Assembly: GCA_964449775.1 (NCBI GenBank) | Contig: CAYVBQ010000004.1 | Location: 1 to 64,000 of the forward strand | Reading direction: 5' to 3' | From: Fen-1258 sp964449775 | Lineage (GTDB): Bacteria; Bacteroidota; Ignavibacteria; Ignavibacteriales; Melioribacteraceae | Length of the DNA stretch: 64,000 nucleotides | Shown here: in pieces, positions 52,653 to 62,630 of the stretch | Layout: each line of letters begins with the position of its first letter | How positions within the stretch are numbered: position 1 is the first letter of the stretch | Notes under the pieces: model-generated | What the model was told of the DNA's origin: nothing | The model's input: only the letters and a program-made list of their open reading frames with translations | Database searches by the model: none | Made by a program: the position numbers and the translations under genes

Positions 52653-53828
52653 ATGAGAGAAGCATTTATAGTTGCCGGATTTCGTTCGGCTGTTGGTAAA
52701 GCAAAAAAAGGTGGATTCCGCTTTTACCGTCCGGATGATCTTGGCGCAGAAGTCATAAAACATTTATTAAAATCTGTTCCGCAACTTGATCCTCATCGTA
52801 TTGATGATGTTATTGTTGGTAACGCATTTCCAGAAGCGGAACAAGGATTGCAAGTCGGAAGAATGATTTCACTTTTATCACTTCCGATCGAAACCCCCGG
52901 TTCAACCGTAAACAGATTTTGCGGTTCCGGAATTGATACAATTGCAACTGCAACTGCACGCATTCAATCCGGTATGATGGATTGCATCATCGCCGGCGGT
53001 GTTGAATCTATGTCACTTGTTCCAATGACCGGCTGGAAACTTGCGCCGAATTATATGATCGCAAAAAACAATCCCAATTATTATTTGGGAATGGGATTGA
53101 CTGCTGAAGAACTTGCAAAGGATTTTAAAATTTCCCGCGAAGAACAAGATTTATTTTCTTACAAGTCACATCAGAAAGCAGTTAATGCAATCAACAACGG
53201 CTACTTCAAAGATCAAATTGTTCCGATTGAAGTTGAGCAAGTTTATGTTGAAGGCAACAAAAAGAAAACTAAAAAATTTATTGTTGATACTGATGAAGGA
53301 CCAAGAGTAGATACAACAATTGAAGCATTAGCAAAGTTAAAACCCGTGTTTGCAGAAAAGGGAACAGTTACTGCGGGCAACTCATCACAAACTTCTGATG
53401 GTGCAGCGTTCGTTCTTGTAATGTCAGAGGAAATGGTTAAGGAATTAAATCTAAAACCAATTGCAAGATTAGTTTCATATGCTGTTGCCGGTGTTGATCC
53501 GCGAATAATGGGAGTTGGACCGGTTGCCGCAGTACCATTAGCATTAAAAAAAGCCGGCTTAACTTTGAATGATATCGACTTGATTGAATCGAATGAAGCA
53601 TTTGCTGTTCAATCATTAACAGTAATTCGTCAGCTCGGATTGAATGAAGAAATCCTAAATGTTAATGGTGGTGCTGTGGCTCTTGGTCATCCGCTTGGCT
53701 GCACCGGTGCTAAACTTACAGTTCAAATTCTTCATGAGCTAAGAAGAAGAAAGAAGAAATACGGATTGGTTACTGCTTGTGTAGGTGGAGGACAAGGTGT
53801 TGCCGGAATTTTTGAGTTGTTGGATTAG
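52653..53828 (+). CDS. Acetyl-CoA C-acyltransferase (thiolase)
   Basis: A 391-residue thiolase. Nucleophile C90 in TVNRFCGSGIDTIA; NEAFAVQSL; GGAVALGHPLGCTGAK with the active-site His; and C376 in TACVGGGQGVAG. It cleaves 3-ketoacyl-CoA to acetyl-CoA and a shortened acyl-CoA. It is the third gene of the operon, 38 bases after the dehydrogenase. Confidence 0.95.
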   Translation: MREAFIVAGFRSAVGKAKKGGFRFYRPDDLGAEVIKHLLKSVPQLDPHRIDDVIVGNAFPEAEQGLQVGRMISLLSLPIETPGSTVNRFCGSGIDTIATATARIQSGMMDCIIAGGVESMSLVPMTGWKLAPNYMIAKNNPNYYLGMGLTAEELAKDFKISREEQDLFSYKSHQKAVNAINNGYFKDQIVPIEVEQVYVEGNKKKTKKFIVDTDEGPRVDTTIEALAKLKPVFAEKGTVTAGNSSQTSDGAAFVLVMSEEMVKELNLKPIARLVSYAVAGVDPRIMGVGPVAAVPLALKKAGLTLNDIDLIESNEAFAVQSLTVIRQLGLNEEILNVNGGAVALGHPLGCTGAKLTVQILHELRRRKKKYGLVTACVGGGQGVAGIFELLD

Positions 53829-53848
53829 AAATAAGCTGGTGGTCGAAA

Positions 53849-53970
53849 AGTGCTTCGTGATCCTTTGTGTTTTAGTGACTTTGTGGCTATGAATATCAAC
53901 TTGAGTATTAATGTTTTAATTTGCCACAAAGACTCAAAGACTCAAAGACTCTAAGGAACACTAAGAAATT
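53849..53970. repeat. Inverted repeat between thiolase and acyl-CoA dehydrogenase genes
   Basis: CTTCGTGATCCTTTGTGTTTT...GACTTTGTGGC is mirrored by GCCACAAAGACTC...GGAACACTAAGAA. It is a dispersed repeat with GACTCAAAGACTCAAAGACTC as a small direct tandem inside the right arm. It interrupts the operon without a clear terminator. Confidence 0.7.
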
Positions 53971-54042
53971 TACTTTTGGATTAGACTCACAAAAAATTTA
54001 TAGAAAAAATAATTAACGAGAAAAATATAAGAGGAAATAAAA

Positions 54043-55830
54043 ATGTCAGACGAAACAAAAAAAGTTCTGCTCGGCGGAGAATTTTTAATTAAAGAAAGCG
54101 ATCCGCAAAGTGTTTTCATCCCGGAAGAAATTAATGAAGAACAAAAAATGATGGTTGAAACAGCAGCCAGTTTTGTCCAAAGTGAAATCTGGCCAAAGCT
54201 CGATGCAATTGATAAACAAGAACCGGGTCTAACAGTTTCGCTATTGGAAAAAGCCGGTGAACTTGGTTTACTCGGAACTTCTGTGCCTGAAGAATTCGGA
54301 GGACTTGGCGGAGATTTTAACACCAATACTTTTCTTGCAATGGAATTAGGAACAAGTTATTCTTTTGGTGTTTCATTTGCAGCGCATACCGGAATCGGAA
54401 CTCTTCCAATTCTTTACTACGGAAATGCTGAACAGAAAGCAAAATATCTTCCAAAGCTTGCCTCCGGCGAAATGAAATCAGCTTATTGTTTAACAGAACC
54501 AACTTCTGGCTCAGATGCACTTTCTGCAAAAACAACTGCTAAACTTTCTGATGATGGAAAGTATTACATTCTTAACGGTCAAAAAATGTGGATTACTAAT
54601 GGCGGTTTTGCAGATATACTTATTACATTCGCACAAGTTGATGGTGATAAATTTACTTGCTTCGTTATTGATACAAACTCACCCGGATTCACTCGTGGTG
54701 AGGAAGAAAACAAATTGGGAATTAAAGGTTCATCAACAAGAGCTTTATTTCTGGATAATGTTAAAGTGCCGGTTGAAAATATTCTTGGCGAAATTGGCAA
54801 GGGTCATTACATCGCTTTCAATGTATTGAATGTTGGTCGTTATAAATTATGTGCGATGACAACCGGTGGCGCAAAAAGATTTGCATCTATTTCTGTTCAA
54901 TATGCAAACGAACGAAAGCAGTTTGGTAAAACGATTGCAAGCTTCGGGGCTATCAAACATAAATTGGCAGAGCAAGCAATAAGAATTTTTGTTGCTGAAT
55001 CTGCTACTATGCGAACAAGTGGTTTAATAAATGATAAAGAACATGAACTGCTTGCAAGTGGAAAAAGCTACAGCGAATCTATGATTGGTGCTGCCGAAGA
55101 ATATGCAATTGAAGCTGCTATGTTAAAAGTTTTTGGTTCAGAAGTATTAGATTATGTTGTTGATGAAACAGTCCAGGTTCACGGTGGGTATGGTTACTCG
55201 GAAGAATATCCCGCTGCACGTGGTTACCGCGATTCAAGAATCAACAGAATTTTTGAAGGCACTAATGAAATCAATCGTTTGCTTACCGTTGATATGCTTG
55301 TTAAACGCTCGATGAAAGGGAGACTTAATTTATTAGGTCCGGCAATGGCAATTCAAAAAGAGCTTATGAGTGTTCCCGAATTTGGTGAGGAACCAACTGG
55401 AGTTCTTGCCAAAGAATTACAAGCAATTAGAAATGCGAAGAAAACAATATTAATGACTGCCGGTATGGCTGTTCAAAAGTTTATGCAGAAGTTAGCAGAT
55501 GAACAAGAAGTGATTATGAATCTAACCGATATGTTAATTGAAGTTTTCACTTCAGAATCCGCAATTCTTAGAACACAGAAATTAGCAACGATGAAAAGCG
55601 AAGCTGAACTTCAACCATATATTGAAATGACACAAGCATATGTAAGCGATTCACTTGAAAGAATTAATCTCTACGGCAAGCATGCTATTTCTTCATTTGC
55701 TGAAGGTGATGAACTGAAACTTTTAACACTTGGTTTGAAACGATTCACAAAGTTTGACCTTGTGAACACAACCAAGTTAAGAAGAAACATAGCTGACCGG
55801 ATGATTGAAGCAAACGGATATTGCTTTTAA
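54043..55830 (+). CDS. Acyl-CoA dehydrogenase
   Basis: A 595-residue flavoprotein. Family signature AYCLTEPTSGSDALSAKTTA, catalytic region GYGYSEEYPAARGYRDSRINRIFEGTNEI (catalytic Glu in EGTNEI-type loop) and a C-terminal extension of about 170 residues. It oxidises acyl-CoA to enoyl-CoA and fits the operon. The extension is seen in the larger ACAD group. RBS AAGAGGAAAT precedes the ATG. Confidence 0.93.
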   Translation: MSDETKKVLLGGEFLIKESDPQSVFIPEEINEEQKMMVETAASFVQSEIWPKLDAIDKQEPGLTVSLLEKAGELGLLGTSVPEEFGGLGGDFNTNTFLAMELGTSYSFGVSFAAHTGIGTLPILYYGNAEQKAKYLPKLASGEMKSAYCLTEPTSGSDALSAKTTAKLSDDGKYYILNGQKMWITNGGFADILITFAQVDGDKFTCFVIDTNSPGFTRGEEENKLGIKGSSTRALFLDNVKVPVENILGEIGKGHYIAFNVLNVGRYKLCAMTTGGAKRFASISVQYANERKQFGKTIASFGAIKHKLAEQAIRIFVAESATMRTSGLINDKEHELLASGKSYSESMIGAAEEYAIEAAMLKVFGSEVLDYVVDETVQVHGGYGYSEEYPAARGYRDSRINRIFEGTNEINRLLTVDMLVKRSMKGRLNLLGPAMAIQKELMSVPEFGEEPTGVLAKELQAIRNAKKTILMTAGMAVQKFMQKLADEQEVIMNLTDMLIEVFTSESAILRTQKLATMKSEAELQPYIEMTQAYVSDSLERINLYGKHAISSFAEGDELKLLTLGLKRFTKFDLVNTTKLRRNIADRMIEANGYCF

Positions 55831-55849
55831 AGTTTAGTTGATTTTTATA

Positions 55850-55984
55850 AATCCTCTACGAGGATTAGTTTCTTGCTTGTGATGTTCTTTACAATACTAA
55901 AACCTCTACGAGGTTGGGTAATAAAAAACATTCAAGGTAAACAAGGTTGTGTTTTTAACATCGTAGATGTTCAATTATTGTAAC
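55850..55984. repeat. REP-like hairpin cluster matching the one by the RAYT gene
   Basis: Same order as at 46634-46762: AATCCTC-TAC-GAGGATT, then GATGTTCTTTACAATA, AACCTC-TAC-GAGGTT, then AACATC-GTA-GATGTT and CAATTATTGTAAC. It lies between the acyl-CoA dehydrogenase and the SDR gene, about 9.3 kb from the transposase. Confidence 0.85.
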
Positions 55985-56007
55985 AAAAAAACGAAAAGAG
56001 AAAATAT

Positions 56008-56895
56008 ATGAATGAAATTAACTACAACTCACCAATGCTTAAAGAAGGTTCGCTGGAAGGAAAAGTAATATTAATCACCGGCGGTGGAACCGGACTAGGA
56101 AAAGCAATGGGAAAATATTTTTCGGAGCTTGGAGCTAGGCTTATTATAACAAGTCGCAAATTAGAAGTACTTCAAAAAACAGCCGAAGAAATTTCGAATG
56201 CAACAAAAAATGAAGTCTTTCCTTTTCAATGTGATGTATCCGATTACCAACAAGTGGAAGAATTATTAAAATCATCAATCGAAAAATTTGGTAAAGTTGA
56301 TGGCTTGGTAAATAATGCAGCCGGAAATTTTATCAGTCCTACCGAACGACTTTCCAACAAAGCTTTTGATATTATTATCAACATTGTATTGAAGGGAACC
56401 TACAACTGCACGCTGGCTTTCGGAAAACATTGGATTGAGAACAAACAAAAAGCAACTGTGCTGAACATTGTAACAACATATTCGTGGACGGGATCCGCAT
56501 TTGTAGTTCCATCTGCAGCAGCCAAAGCCGGAGTTCTTGCCATCACTCGTTCGCTTGCTGTTGAATGGGCAAAGTATGGAATTCGTTTTAATGCAATTGC
56601 ACCGGGACTCTTTCCAACCAAAGGTGCGTGGGAAAGATTACTGCCGGGCGATCTTAAAAATAAATTTGATCTAAAAAAGAAAGTCCCGCTTCAACGTGTT
56701 GGTGAACATCAAGAACTTGCAAACTTAGCGGCATATTTAATTTCGGATTTCTCTTCTTACATGAATGGTGAAGTTGTAACAATTGACGGCGGCGAATGGC
56801 TGAATGGTGCCGGTCAGTTCAACATTCTGCAGGCAATCCCAAAAGAACAATGGGACGAAATAGAAAAGATTGTTCGTACTGTTAGAGGAAGTTAA
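56008..56895 (+). CDS. Short-chain dehydrogenase/reductase (dienoyl-CoA reductase-like)
   Basis: A 295-residue SDR. Cofactor motif TGGGTGLGKAMG; NNAAGNF; catalytic Ser and Lys in the AAAKAGVLAITRSLAVEWAKYGIR segment, though the usual YxxxK Tyr is replaced (SAAAKAG). This, plus the C-terminal MNGEVVTIDGGEWLNG, is typical of peroxisomal/bacterial 2,4-dienoyl-CoA reductases. It would let unsaturated fatty acids enter the pathway. It is part of the operon. Confidence 0.85.
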   Translation: MNEINYNSPMLKEGSLEGKVILITGGGTGLGKAMGKYFSELGARLIITSRKLEVLQKTAEEISNATKNEVFPFQCDVSDYQQVEELLKSSIEKFGKVDGLVNNAAGNFISPTERLSNKAFDIIINIVLKGTYNCTLAFGKHWIENKQKATVLNIVTTYSWTGSAFVVPSAAAKAGVLAITRSLAVEWAKYGIRFNAIAPGLFPTKGAWERLLPGDLKNKFDLKKKVPLQRVGEHQELANLAAYLISDFSSYMNGEVVTIDGGEWLNGAGQFNILQAIPKEQWDEIEKIVRTVRGS

Positions 56896-56981
56896 ATATT
56901 TTGGATATTACAATTAGATACAATTTCTTCTAAAATAATTTTTAGAAAATAATTTCCTAAACTTTTATTGAAGATAATTTA

Positions 56982-57443
56982 ATGAAGCCCACAAAAAATA
57001 AATCCGACTTTAAAAATTATTATGATGTAGTAGTAACTTTTGATAAAGTTGATATGCTGCATATCGTCAACAATGCTGTTTACTTTAATTACTTTGAACA
57101 AGCCAGAATCAAGTATGCAAAGGATATTGGCTTTCTCCCAGAAAAAGGAATTTCACTTGATGGGACAACTTTTTATATGGTTAGGAATGAAATCAATTAT
57201 CTTAAAGCAGCTCTTTTCGAAGATAGATTGCGTGTATATACAAGAATTGCATATATAAAAAATTCCAGTTTTGGTTTTGAGCACATTATAGAAAATATAG
57301 AGACGGGGATTATAATCGCCGAAGGTATGGGTGTGATTGCTCACGTTGACCCAATCAAGAAAAAATCCATTCCTCTTCCGGAAGAATTTTATCAAAAAAT
57401 TTTAGGATATGAGTCCAAAGTCGAAATACTCAAATCCAAATAG
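56982..57443 (+). CDS. Acyl-CoA thioesterase (4-hydroxybenzoyl-CoA thioesterase fold)
   Basis: A 153-residue hotdog-fold protein. The catalytic segment reads VDMLHIVNNAVYFNYFEQARI, where the family has an Asp in place of Asn. The rest has VRNEINYLKAALFEDRLRV. It probably hydrolyses acyl-CoA, releasing CoA. It is the last gene of the operon on this strand; convergent with the GroES-like fragment. Confidence 0.8.
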   Translation: MKPTKNKSDFKNYYDVVVTFDKVDMLHIVNNAVYFNYFEQARIKYAKDIGFLPEKGISLDGTTFYMVRNEINYLKAALFEDRLRVYTRIAYIKNSSFGFEHIIENIETGIIIAEGMGVIAHVDPIKKKSIPLPEEFYQKILGYESKVEILKSK

Positions 57444-57548
57444 ACATTAGCATATTAACTTATACCCTGCTTTACTTTGTGTAAAAATTCTATTACTCGT
57501 AATGACTTAAACTAGTAAAAAAATAGTAGCATTATGTCTGACAGACAT

Positions 57549-57887
57549 TCACAACATCTCGTCATTCATAAGCAACCTCATAGCAAAATCTCCTTCGCGA
57601 GCTTGTAGTGGAATATACTTTGTGGATTTTTTGTCTCGCCACGGTTCGTCATCATCGGCGGGCATTCCTATTGGGTATCCGGGACCAACTTTAATAACAT
57701 AACCACCCTGAACTTTTTCTTTTTCTTGTACTCCAGGAGGAAGATAGAGACCGCTATTTGTTTTGTTAATGTTTTCTTCCGGTTTAACAAGAACACGGTC
57801 GCCAACAATTATTATTTTGTCTGTGTTGATCAAAGCACTTCTCATTTTATTCCACCGTAAAATAGGAAATGAAAAAGAGAGCATCAA
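57549..57887 (-). pseudogene. Truncated second copy of the GroES-like gene
   Basis: The frame reads MRSALINTDKIIIVGDRVLV and stays nearly identical to the gene at 29721-30083 up to EGDFA, including the acidic PADDDEPW loop. It then switches to MRLLMNDEML and stops, losing about 30 C-terminal residues. Base differences are mostly silent, and two stretches of about 60 bases are identical, so it diverged under selection and was cut recently. Confidence 0.8.
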
Positions 57888-57957
57888 ATAGTTATCTTTC
57901 TAAATTATAAGAAGACTACATAAAAAATCCCCCCTATTCTGCCTGGACTTAATAGAA

Positions 57958-58072
57958 AGAACCCTTCCCTTTGGCATTGCCACTATGTGGGAAGCCTGCC
58001 TACCGCAGGCAGGCCTGCCTGCGGCAGGCATGGGTTGGGCTTGCCCGCCGTTTTTTTTTGGCGGGATGGGCT
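57958..58072. repeat. GC-rich palindromic repeats after the propeller gene
   Basis: GCCTGCCTACCGCAGGCAGG followed by CCTGCCTGCGGCAGGC gives overlapping hairpins, and GCCCGCC...GGCGGG follows with a T9 loop. The left end (TTTGGCATTGCCACTATGTG) resembles parts of repeats at 7830 and 62530. The T-run is in the loop, so I do not call it a terminator. Confidence 0.6.
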
Positions 58073-58080
58073 TTTCTTCG

Positions 58081-61000
58081 TTATTTCACAAGCATCAACT
58101 TTTTCGAACTGGAAAAATTGTTTGCGGTAATTTTGTAAACATAAACTCCGCTCGCAAAATCAGATGCATTCCAATGGTAGGTGTAACTTCCTGCATCAAG
58201 ATTAGAATCAACTAAAGTAGCAACTACTCTACCAAGTACATCAATAATTTCTAGCTTTACTCTGCTCTGCAGCGGCAATGAAAATTTAATAGTTGTTTCT
58301 GGATTAAACGGATTGGGGAAATTTTGTTCTAAAGAATATTCCGTTGGAACTTCATTACTGTTGCTTACTCCGACGATTCCATTTGGTTGAATTGATAAAT
58401 TATCAATTGCCCAACCCCATCCAACAGCTTCGTCATCAGAGAATAATCGGAAACGAATAAGAATTACATCCTTACCTTTAAACTTATTTAATAAGTTTAC
58501 TTTATGATGAGCATACATACTTGGCGTAGGGAGGGTTTTTGAATTATATGCGGCAAGCCATTCAGCCTTATACTGACTATCATAACCATCTTCTATGGGT
58601 ATCCAGGTATTGCCATCCTTGCTTCCCTCAACTACAACATAATCCCAAAACTCAGTATCGCCAAATTTTTTACCCGGATCACCCGGTTCAACAATAGCTA
58701 TGTCATCATACTCTAAGAATGCATTTTCGTTAGCAACTTTTATAGGAGTCGTCAAAGTATAGGTGTATGTTGTTTTTTTTGCGTAATCGTGCAACGAGTG
58801 AATAGCGGGAGAAGTTAAATTACCCTCCGCTTTAATTGTAAATCCATTTCCCGTAAAATCAGAACTGATTGTGTCAAAATTATTCAAATAAGTAAGTTTT
58901 GTTTCGCCAATATCCAATAGTGTTATACTTGTTTTTGCAGTTTTATAAATCTTTCCGTCTTTGTAAGAAATTATTTGAATTACAGCAGTTTCAGATGCTG
59001 TAGGTAAAAAATTAAGATTCTGTTCTCCAACTGTCGAGGCGTTTATTTCAGTCATTTTTTGTCCGTTGAACCAGACTTCCGTTTTATCATATTGAGAACG
59101 AAGATTTACTTTAACGGTAATTACTTTATCTGAACCCTGGCCTGCAGAAATAATAATTGGCGCAATGGTTACCACCGGCCATTGATAGCTTGCAAGTTCG
59201 GGACGTGTAACAGAAAATATTCCTCTTCCATGAGTAGCCAGAATTACCTGGTCGTCCACAACTTTTATATCCCAAATCGACACGGCGGGTAAACCGTTAT
59301 TAGAATAATGCCATGTTGTGCCATTGTCAGTTGATTCAAAGAGACCGATTTCCGTTCCTGCCCAAATAATATTTGTATTGTATGGCATAACAACTAAAGA
59401 AAAAACTCCAACATCTGGGAATCCGTTACTGCTTGTAGTATTCGAACCAAAACCTGAAAGCTCTACCCAACTAAGGCCCATATCAGTTGTGCGCAGTACT
59501 TTTGGCAACCCTCTGAATGAGAATGTTAAGTAAACCGTTTTGGGGTCGGTTGGATGAGTATCTATCCCTGTAATTGTGCCTAACGAAAATCCCGTAACTA
59601 AAGCAACGGAAGAAAAACTTAATCCGCCATCGGTAGATAAGTACAATCTACTTGCTGTACCAAAATATGAATGACCCGCCCAAACAATCTGAGGATCAGC
59701 AATAGAAATAGCAACAGGTGTTGATGAAGAATTGTAAGTCCAATCATTAGTTGTTATTTCGCTTTTAGCCCAAGAGTCTCCAAAATTTTCGGAGCGCCAA
59801 ATACCTTGAGAGCCGGTTGTAAAAATAACATCGGGATCTACATTTGATTCACCTATTTTAGAAATGAACTGCCCTTTTCCAGAACCAACGTCTTCCATTT
59901 TGTTAACACCAGTAACCCAGTTTATACCACCATTAGTGGTTCTTCTAAAATTGTTATACTGGCTTCCCCCTATTATTTTATTTGGATCTTTGTGGTGCCA
60001 CGCAACATCAAATCCATCACCACCAATAGCAAATTTGTAAATTGATGATACGCTCGCATTTTGACCTACGGGAGATTGCCATGTTCCGTTATCTTGCATA
60101 CCGCCGATATATTCGTTTGCACCCGGTTTTTTGTCCACTCCATAAAATTGTGTGGAGTTATATCCGCCATTACTAATGCTTTGGTTAGAAGCATTGCCCG
60201 TCCAGGTTGTGCCGCCATTTGTTGATAATGCGACACCTCCGTCGTTACCGCTAATAAACCAGAAACTATTAGTTGCTTCATCTTTAGGAATGAGAGTTAT
60301 GTTATGCTGATCAACATGAACAAATGGTTTATTAGTATCTGTATAATTATAGGTTATCGGAGTAAACGATGCCAAGCGAGATATTATAATTCCGTAATTA
60401 ATTCTAAGGACCGAGTTAGGTAAAGAGCTTGGACTCCAAGTTGCGCCAGTTGGTAGAGCTGGAAAAATTGCCCAGATCATTTTATAAAGTGTTCCGTTAT
60501 TAACTGCAAGAGTGGGATTTGGGCTAACCGGATCATAAGGAATGGCGTGAATCATTAAATATTCTCTCGGTTGTGTAGAATCATATACTTTCAGATTATA
60601 AAGACCATCGTTTTCCCAATCTCTATAGGAGATCATAAGCTGGCGGTTGTTTTTTATATCCCAAACCTCAAAGGGTACGCTTGAATATCCTTTATATTCC
60701 CAGAGAGTTGAAGAGACCCTATAATATCTGTGTGCATTTTGAGATTTCCCGGGTCCAAATCTAACCTCAACACCAACGTAATCTGTACTTGACACTTGAA
60801 GCTGCGATTCTGCAAATGGTGCAGCAGCAAAAGTCCATTTTTGAAATTCTAGTCCCGTTCCTATACCACCACCTCTATAAGAACCGCCCCAATTTAAAAA
60901 TGTTAGAAACGAGATTGTACCCTCTTCATCAATACTTTTGACACCAACACTAACACCTGAGCCTGCTTGCAGCTCAACTTTCCAATTCCCAATTCCCCCC

Positions 61001-62196
61001 ATATAAATAATTTTTTCGTTATAAGGATGCCCGGCAATAGTGTTATTATACCATCCTTGATCTCCAAGCCATGCATATGTTTTTCCATCGGAAGCCGTTA
61101 CTTCGGTCCATGTTGCACCGGCATCTTCTGAAAAATATAAACCGGAACCCGTTTTAGTCTGTACGCTTGCATAGATGTAATTAGGATTTTTCGGCGAGAC
61201 GGCTATTTCAATTCTTCCATTTGTAATTAAGCCTGGGCCGGTTGGATTCCAAGTTAAACCCGCATCGGTTGATTTATAAACACCTGTATTATTAACTGCT
61301 GCATATAGAATGTTAAAGTTGGTTGGATGAGTCCTTAGATCCTGAACCCGGGCTGATATTGTATTGAGAACTCTTGTCCAGGTTGTACCGCCATCAATCG
61401 AGCGGTGTATTCCTGCCGCTTGATAAGTGCCCGATATTGTTGGACCAGCGTTTGTCGCGGCAAGAACGATATTTGGATTTGCCGGATCGACAAGCATTCT
61501 ATTAACATTGTAAAAAGTATAATTTGCAGTTGAAGCTAACTGAAACCATCTATTTCCATGATCGGTCGATTTGAATATTCCACTTCCATTTATAGCGTCT
61601 GAATTAGAGAAGCCTTCTCCTGTGCCGCAGTATAAAACATCCGGATTAGATTTTGACTGCACAATTACAGAAGTAGAAAGATTAGGTAGATTGTTTGTTT
61701 TGTTTTCCCAGGTGAACCCTGCGTCTGTTGTTTTCCAGACCCCGCCGCCGACCGAACCGGCAAACCACGTTCTTGTAGTTGGGTCAGAAACATCTACAAC
61801 AATTCCTCTAGTTCTTCCGCTAATGTTTCCTGGGCCTCTTTCTATCCAATTAAGCGCATTGGTTTTATTAAGGCGGGAGGCAGCTATCGACTTCTGATAT
61901 TCTTCAATCAAGTAGTTTTGTGAATAATGAAGCGCATTCGCGTTCTCGCTTGTTTTAATTTTTTCGAAGTACTCTGCATATTTACCCGGTTCATCAAATT
62001 TGTAATATCCCTTAACCTGTTTTTTCTTTTCAGAAAAGAGTTCATTCTTTTTTTGTTTTGGCAGATCTTTTTTTGTCTCTTTAATAACACCAACGTCATC
62101 ACTTAAAATAATTTTATTCTGAGCATTGGTTAATACGGCAGCGAAAAGAAACATAATCAAGCCCGACGTAACCAGTAGATATTTGCTTGCTTTCAT
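58081..62196 (-). CDS. Giant secreted Asp-box (VPS10/BNR) propeller protein with type IX sorting domain
   Basis: A 1371-residue protein with a signal peptide (residues 1-25). Residues about 110-1010 contain at least ten Asp-box motifs of the form S-x-D-x-G-x-x-W (STDAGLTW, SEDAGATW, STNGGTTW, STDNGTTW), typical of VPS10/sialidase-like propellers. An insert of about 250 residues without such motifs lies near 395-650. Next is a jelly-roll-like domain (about 1130-1285), then QNFPNPFNPETTI and SGVYVYKI, the sorting domain. It is probably exported by the type IX system and anchored or released outside. Function unknown. Confidence 0.85.
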   Translation of the reverse strand: MKASKYLLVTSGLIMFLFAAVLTNAQNKIILSDDVGVIKETKKDLPKQKKNELFSEKKKQVKGYYKFDEPGKYAEYFEKIKTSENANALHYSQNYLIEEYQKSIAASRLNKTNALNWIERGPGNISGRTRGIVVDVSDPTTRTWFAGSVGGGVWKTTDAGFTWENKTNNLPNLSTSVIVQSKSNPDVLYCGTGEGFSNSDAINGSGIFKSTDHGNRWFQLASTANYTFYNVNRMLVDPANPNIVLAATNAGPTISGTYQAAGIHRSIDGGTTWTRVLNTISARVQDLRTHPTNFNILYAAVNNTGVYKSTDAGLTWNPTGPGLITNGRIEIAVSPKNPNYIYASVQTKTGSGLYFSEDAGATWTEVTASDGKTYAWLGDQGWYNNTIAGHPYNEKIIYMGGIGNWKVELQAGSGVSVGVKSIDEEGTISFLTFLNWGGSYRGGGIGTGLEFQKWTFAAAPFAESQLQVSSTDYVGVEVRFGPGKSQNAHRYYRVSSTLWEYKGYSSVPFEVWDIKNNRQLMISYRDWENDGLYNLKVYDSTQPREYLMIHAIPYDPVSPNPTLAVNNGTLYKMIWAIFPALPTGATWSPSSLPNSVLRINYGIIISRLASFTPITYNYTDTNKPFVHVDQHNITLIPKDEATNSFWFISGNDGGVALSTNGGTTWTGNASNQSISNGGYNSTQFYGVDKKPGANEYIGGMQDNGTWQSPVGQNASVSSIYKFAIGGDGFDVAWHHKDPNKIIGGSQYNNFRRTTNGGINWVTGVNKMEDVGSGKGQFISKIGESNVDPDVIFTTGSQGIWRSENFGDSWAKSEITTNDWTYNSSSTPVAISIADPQIVWAGHSYFGTASRLYLSTDGGLSFSSVALVTGFSLGTITGIDTHPTDPKTVYLTFSFRGLPKVLRTTDMGLSWVELSGFGSNTTSSNGFPDVGVFSLVVMPYNTNIIWAGTEIGLFESTDNGTTWHYSNNGLPAVSIWDIKVVDDQVILATHGRGIFSVTRPELASYQWPVVTIAPIIISAGQGSDKVITVKVNLRSQYDKTEVWFNGQKMTEINASTVGEQNLNFLPTASETAVIQIISYKDGKIYKTAKTSITLLDIGETKLTYLNNFDTISSDFTGNGFTIKAEGNLTSPAIHSLHDYAKKTTYTYTLTTPIKVANENAFLEYDDIAIVEPGDPGKKFGDTEFWDYVVVEGSKDGNTWIPIEDGYDSQYKAEWLAAYNSKTLPTPSMYAHHKVNLLNKFKGKDVILIRFRLFSDDEAVGWGWAIDNLSIQPNGIVGVSNSNEVPTEYSLEQNFPNPFNPETTIKFSLPLQSRVKLEIIDVLGRVVATLVDSNLDAGSYTYHWNASDFASGVYVYKITANNFSSSKKLMLVK

Positions 62197-62630
62197 GCTT
62201 ACCCTGTTTTTATTTATTAGATTTTTTTAAGAACAGTTTCTTATTCGTTGAGAGTATTATTAGATCCAGCACATCCGATTAAAAAAAGAATTGAAACTAA
62301 TGGGGCAAAAGTTTTATGCCACATTTGAACTCACTTTGATAGTTAAGAATGGAATAAGATGATATTCTGCTGAGGTCAAAATAAAGCAGAGAACGTTAAT
62401 TTGCAAGAGATGACAGAATCCTTTCGTTTGATGGTAATCTAAGGGCATCTCTAATAACTTCAATAATAATCTGTGAAAATCAGTTTTAATCCGTTTTATC
62501 TGCGTCCCATTTTTAAAAAAAATAGTTTTTATGGCATCGCCATCACTATGTGAGAGATGCCCCTAAGACACATCTGAAAACCTAAAAAGAAAGCCCAACT
62601 CATTTGAAGTCGGGCTTTCTTAAAAACGAT
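62197..62630. other. Gap with inverted repeats, no gene
   Basis: Some 430 bases between the propeller gene and the barrel gene. GGGCATCTCT (about 62451) pairs with AGAGATGCCC (about 62554), forming arms of a dispersed repeat that ends CACTATGTGAGAGATGCC. A terminator for the barrel gene lies at 62583-62618. No open frame of interest. Confidence 0.6.
62583..62618 (-). terminator. Rho-independent terminator after the barrel gene
   Basis: On the minus strand AAAGCCCGACT pairs with AGTTGGGCTTT (one G-T pair) around a 7-base loop, followed by CTTTTTA. It begins 12 bases after the stop codon. Confidence 0.85.

Noticed and set aside
58040..58072. GCCCGCC...GGCGGG hairpin as a terminator for the propeller gene
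   Set aside because: The T-run lies in the loop, not after the stem, on either strand; more likely part of the repeat.
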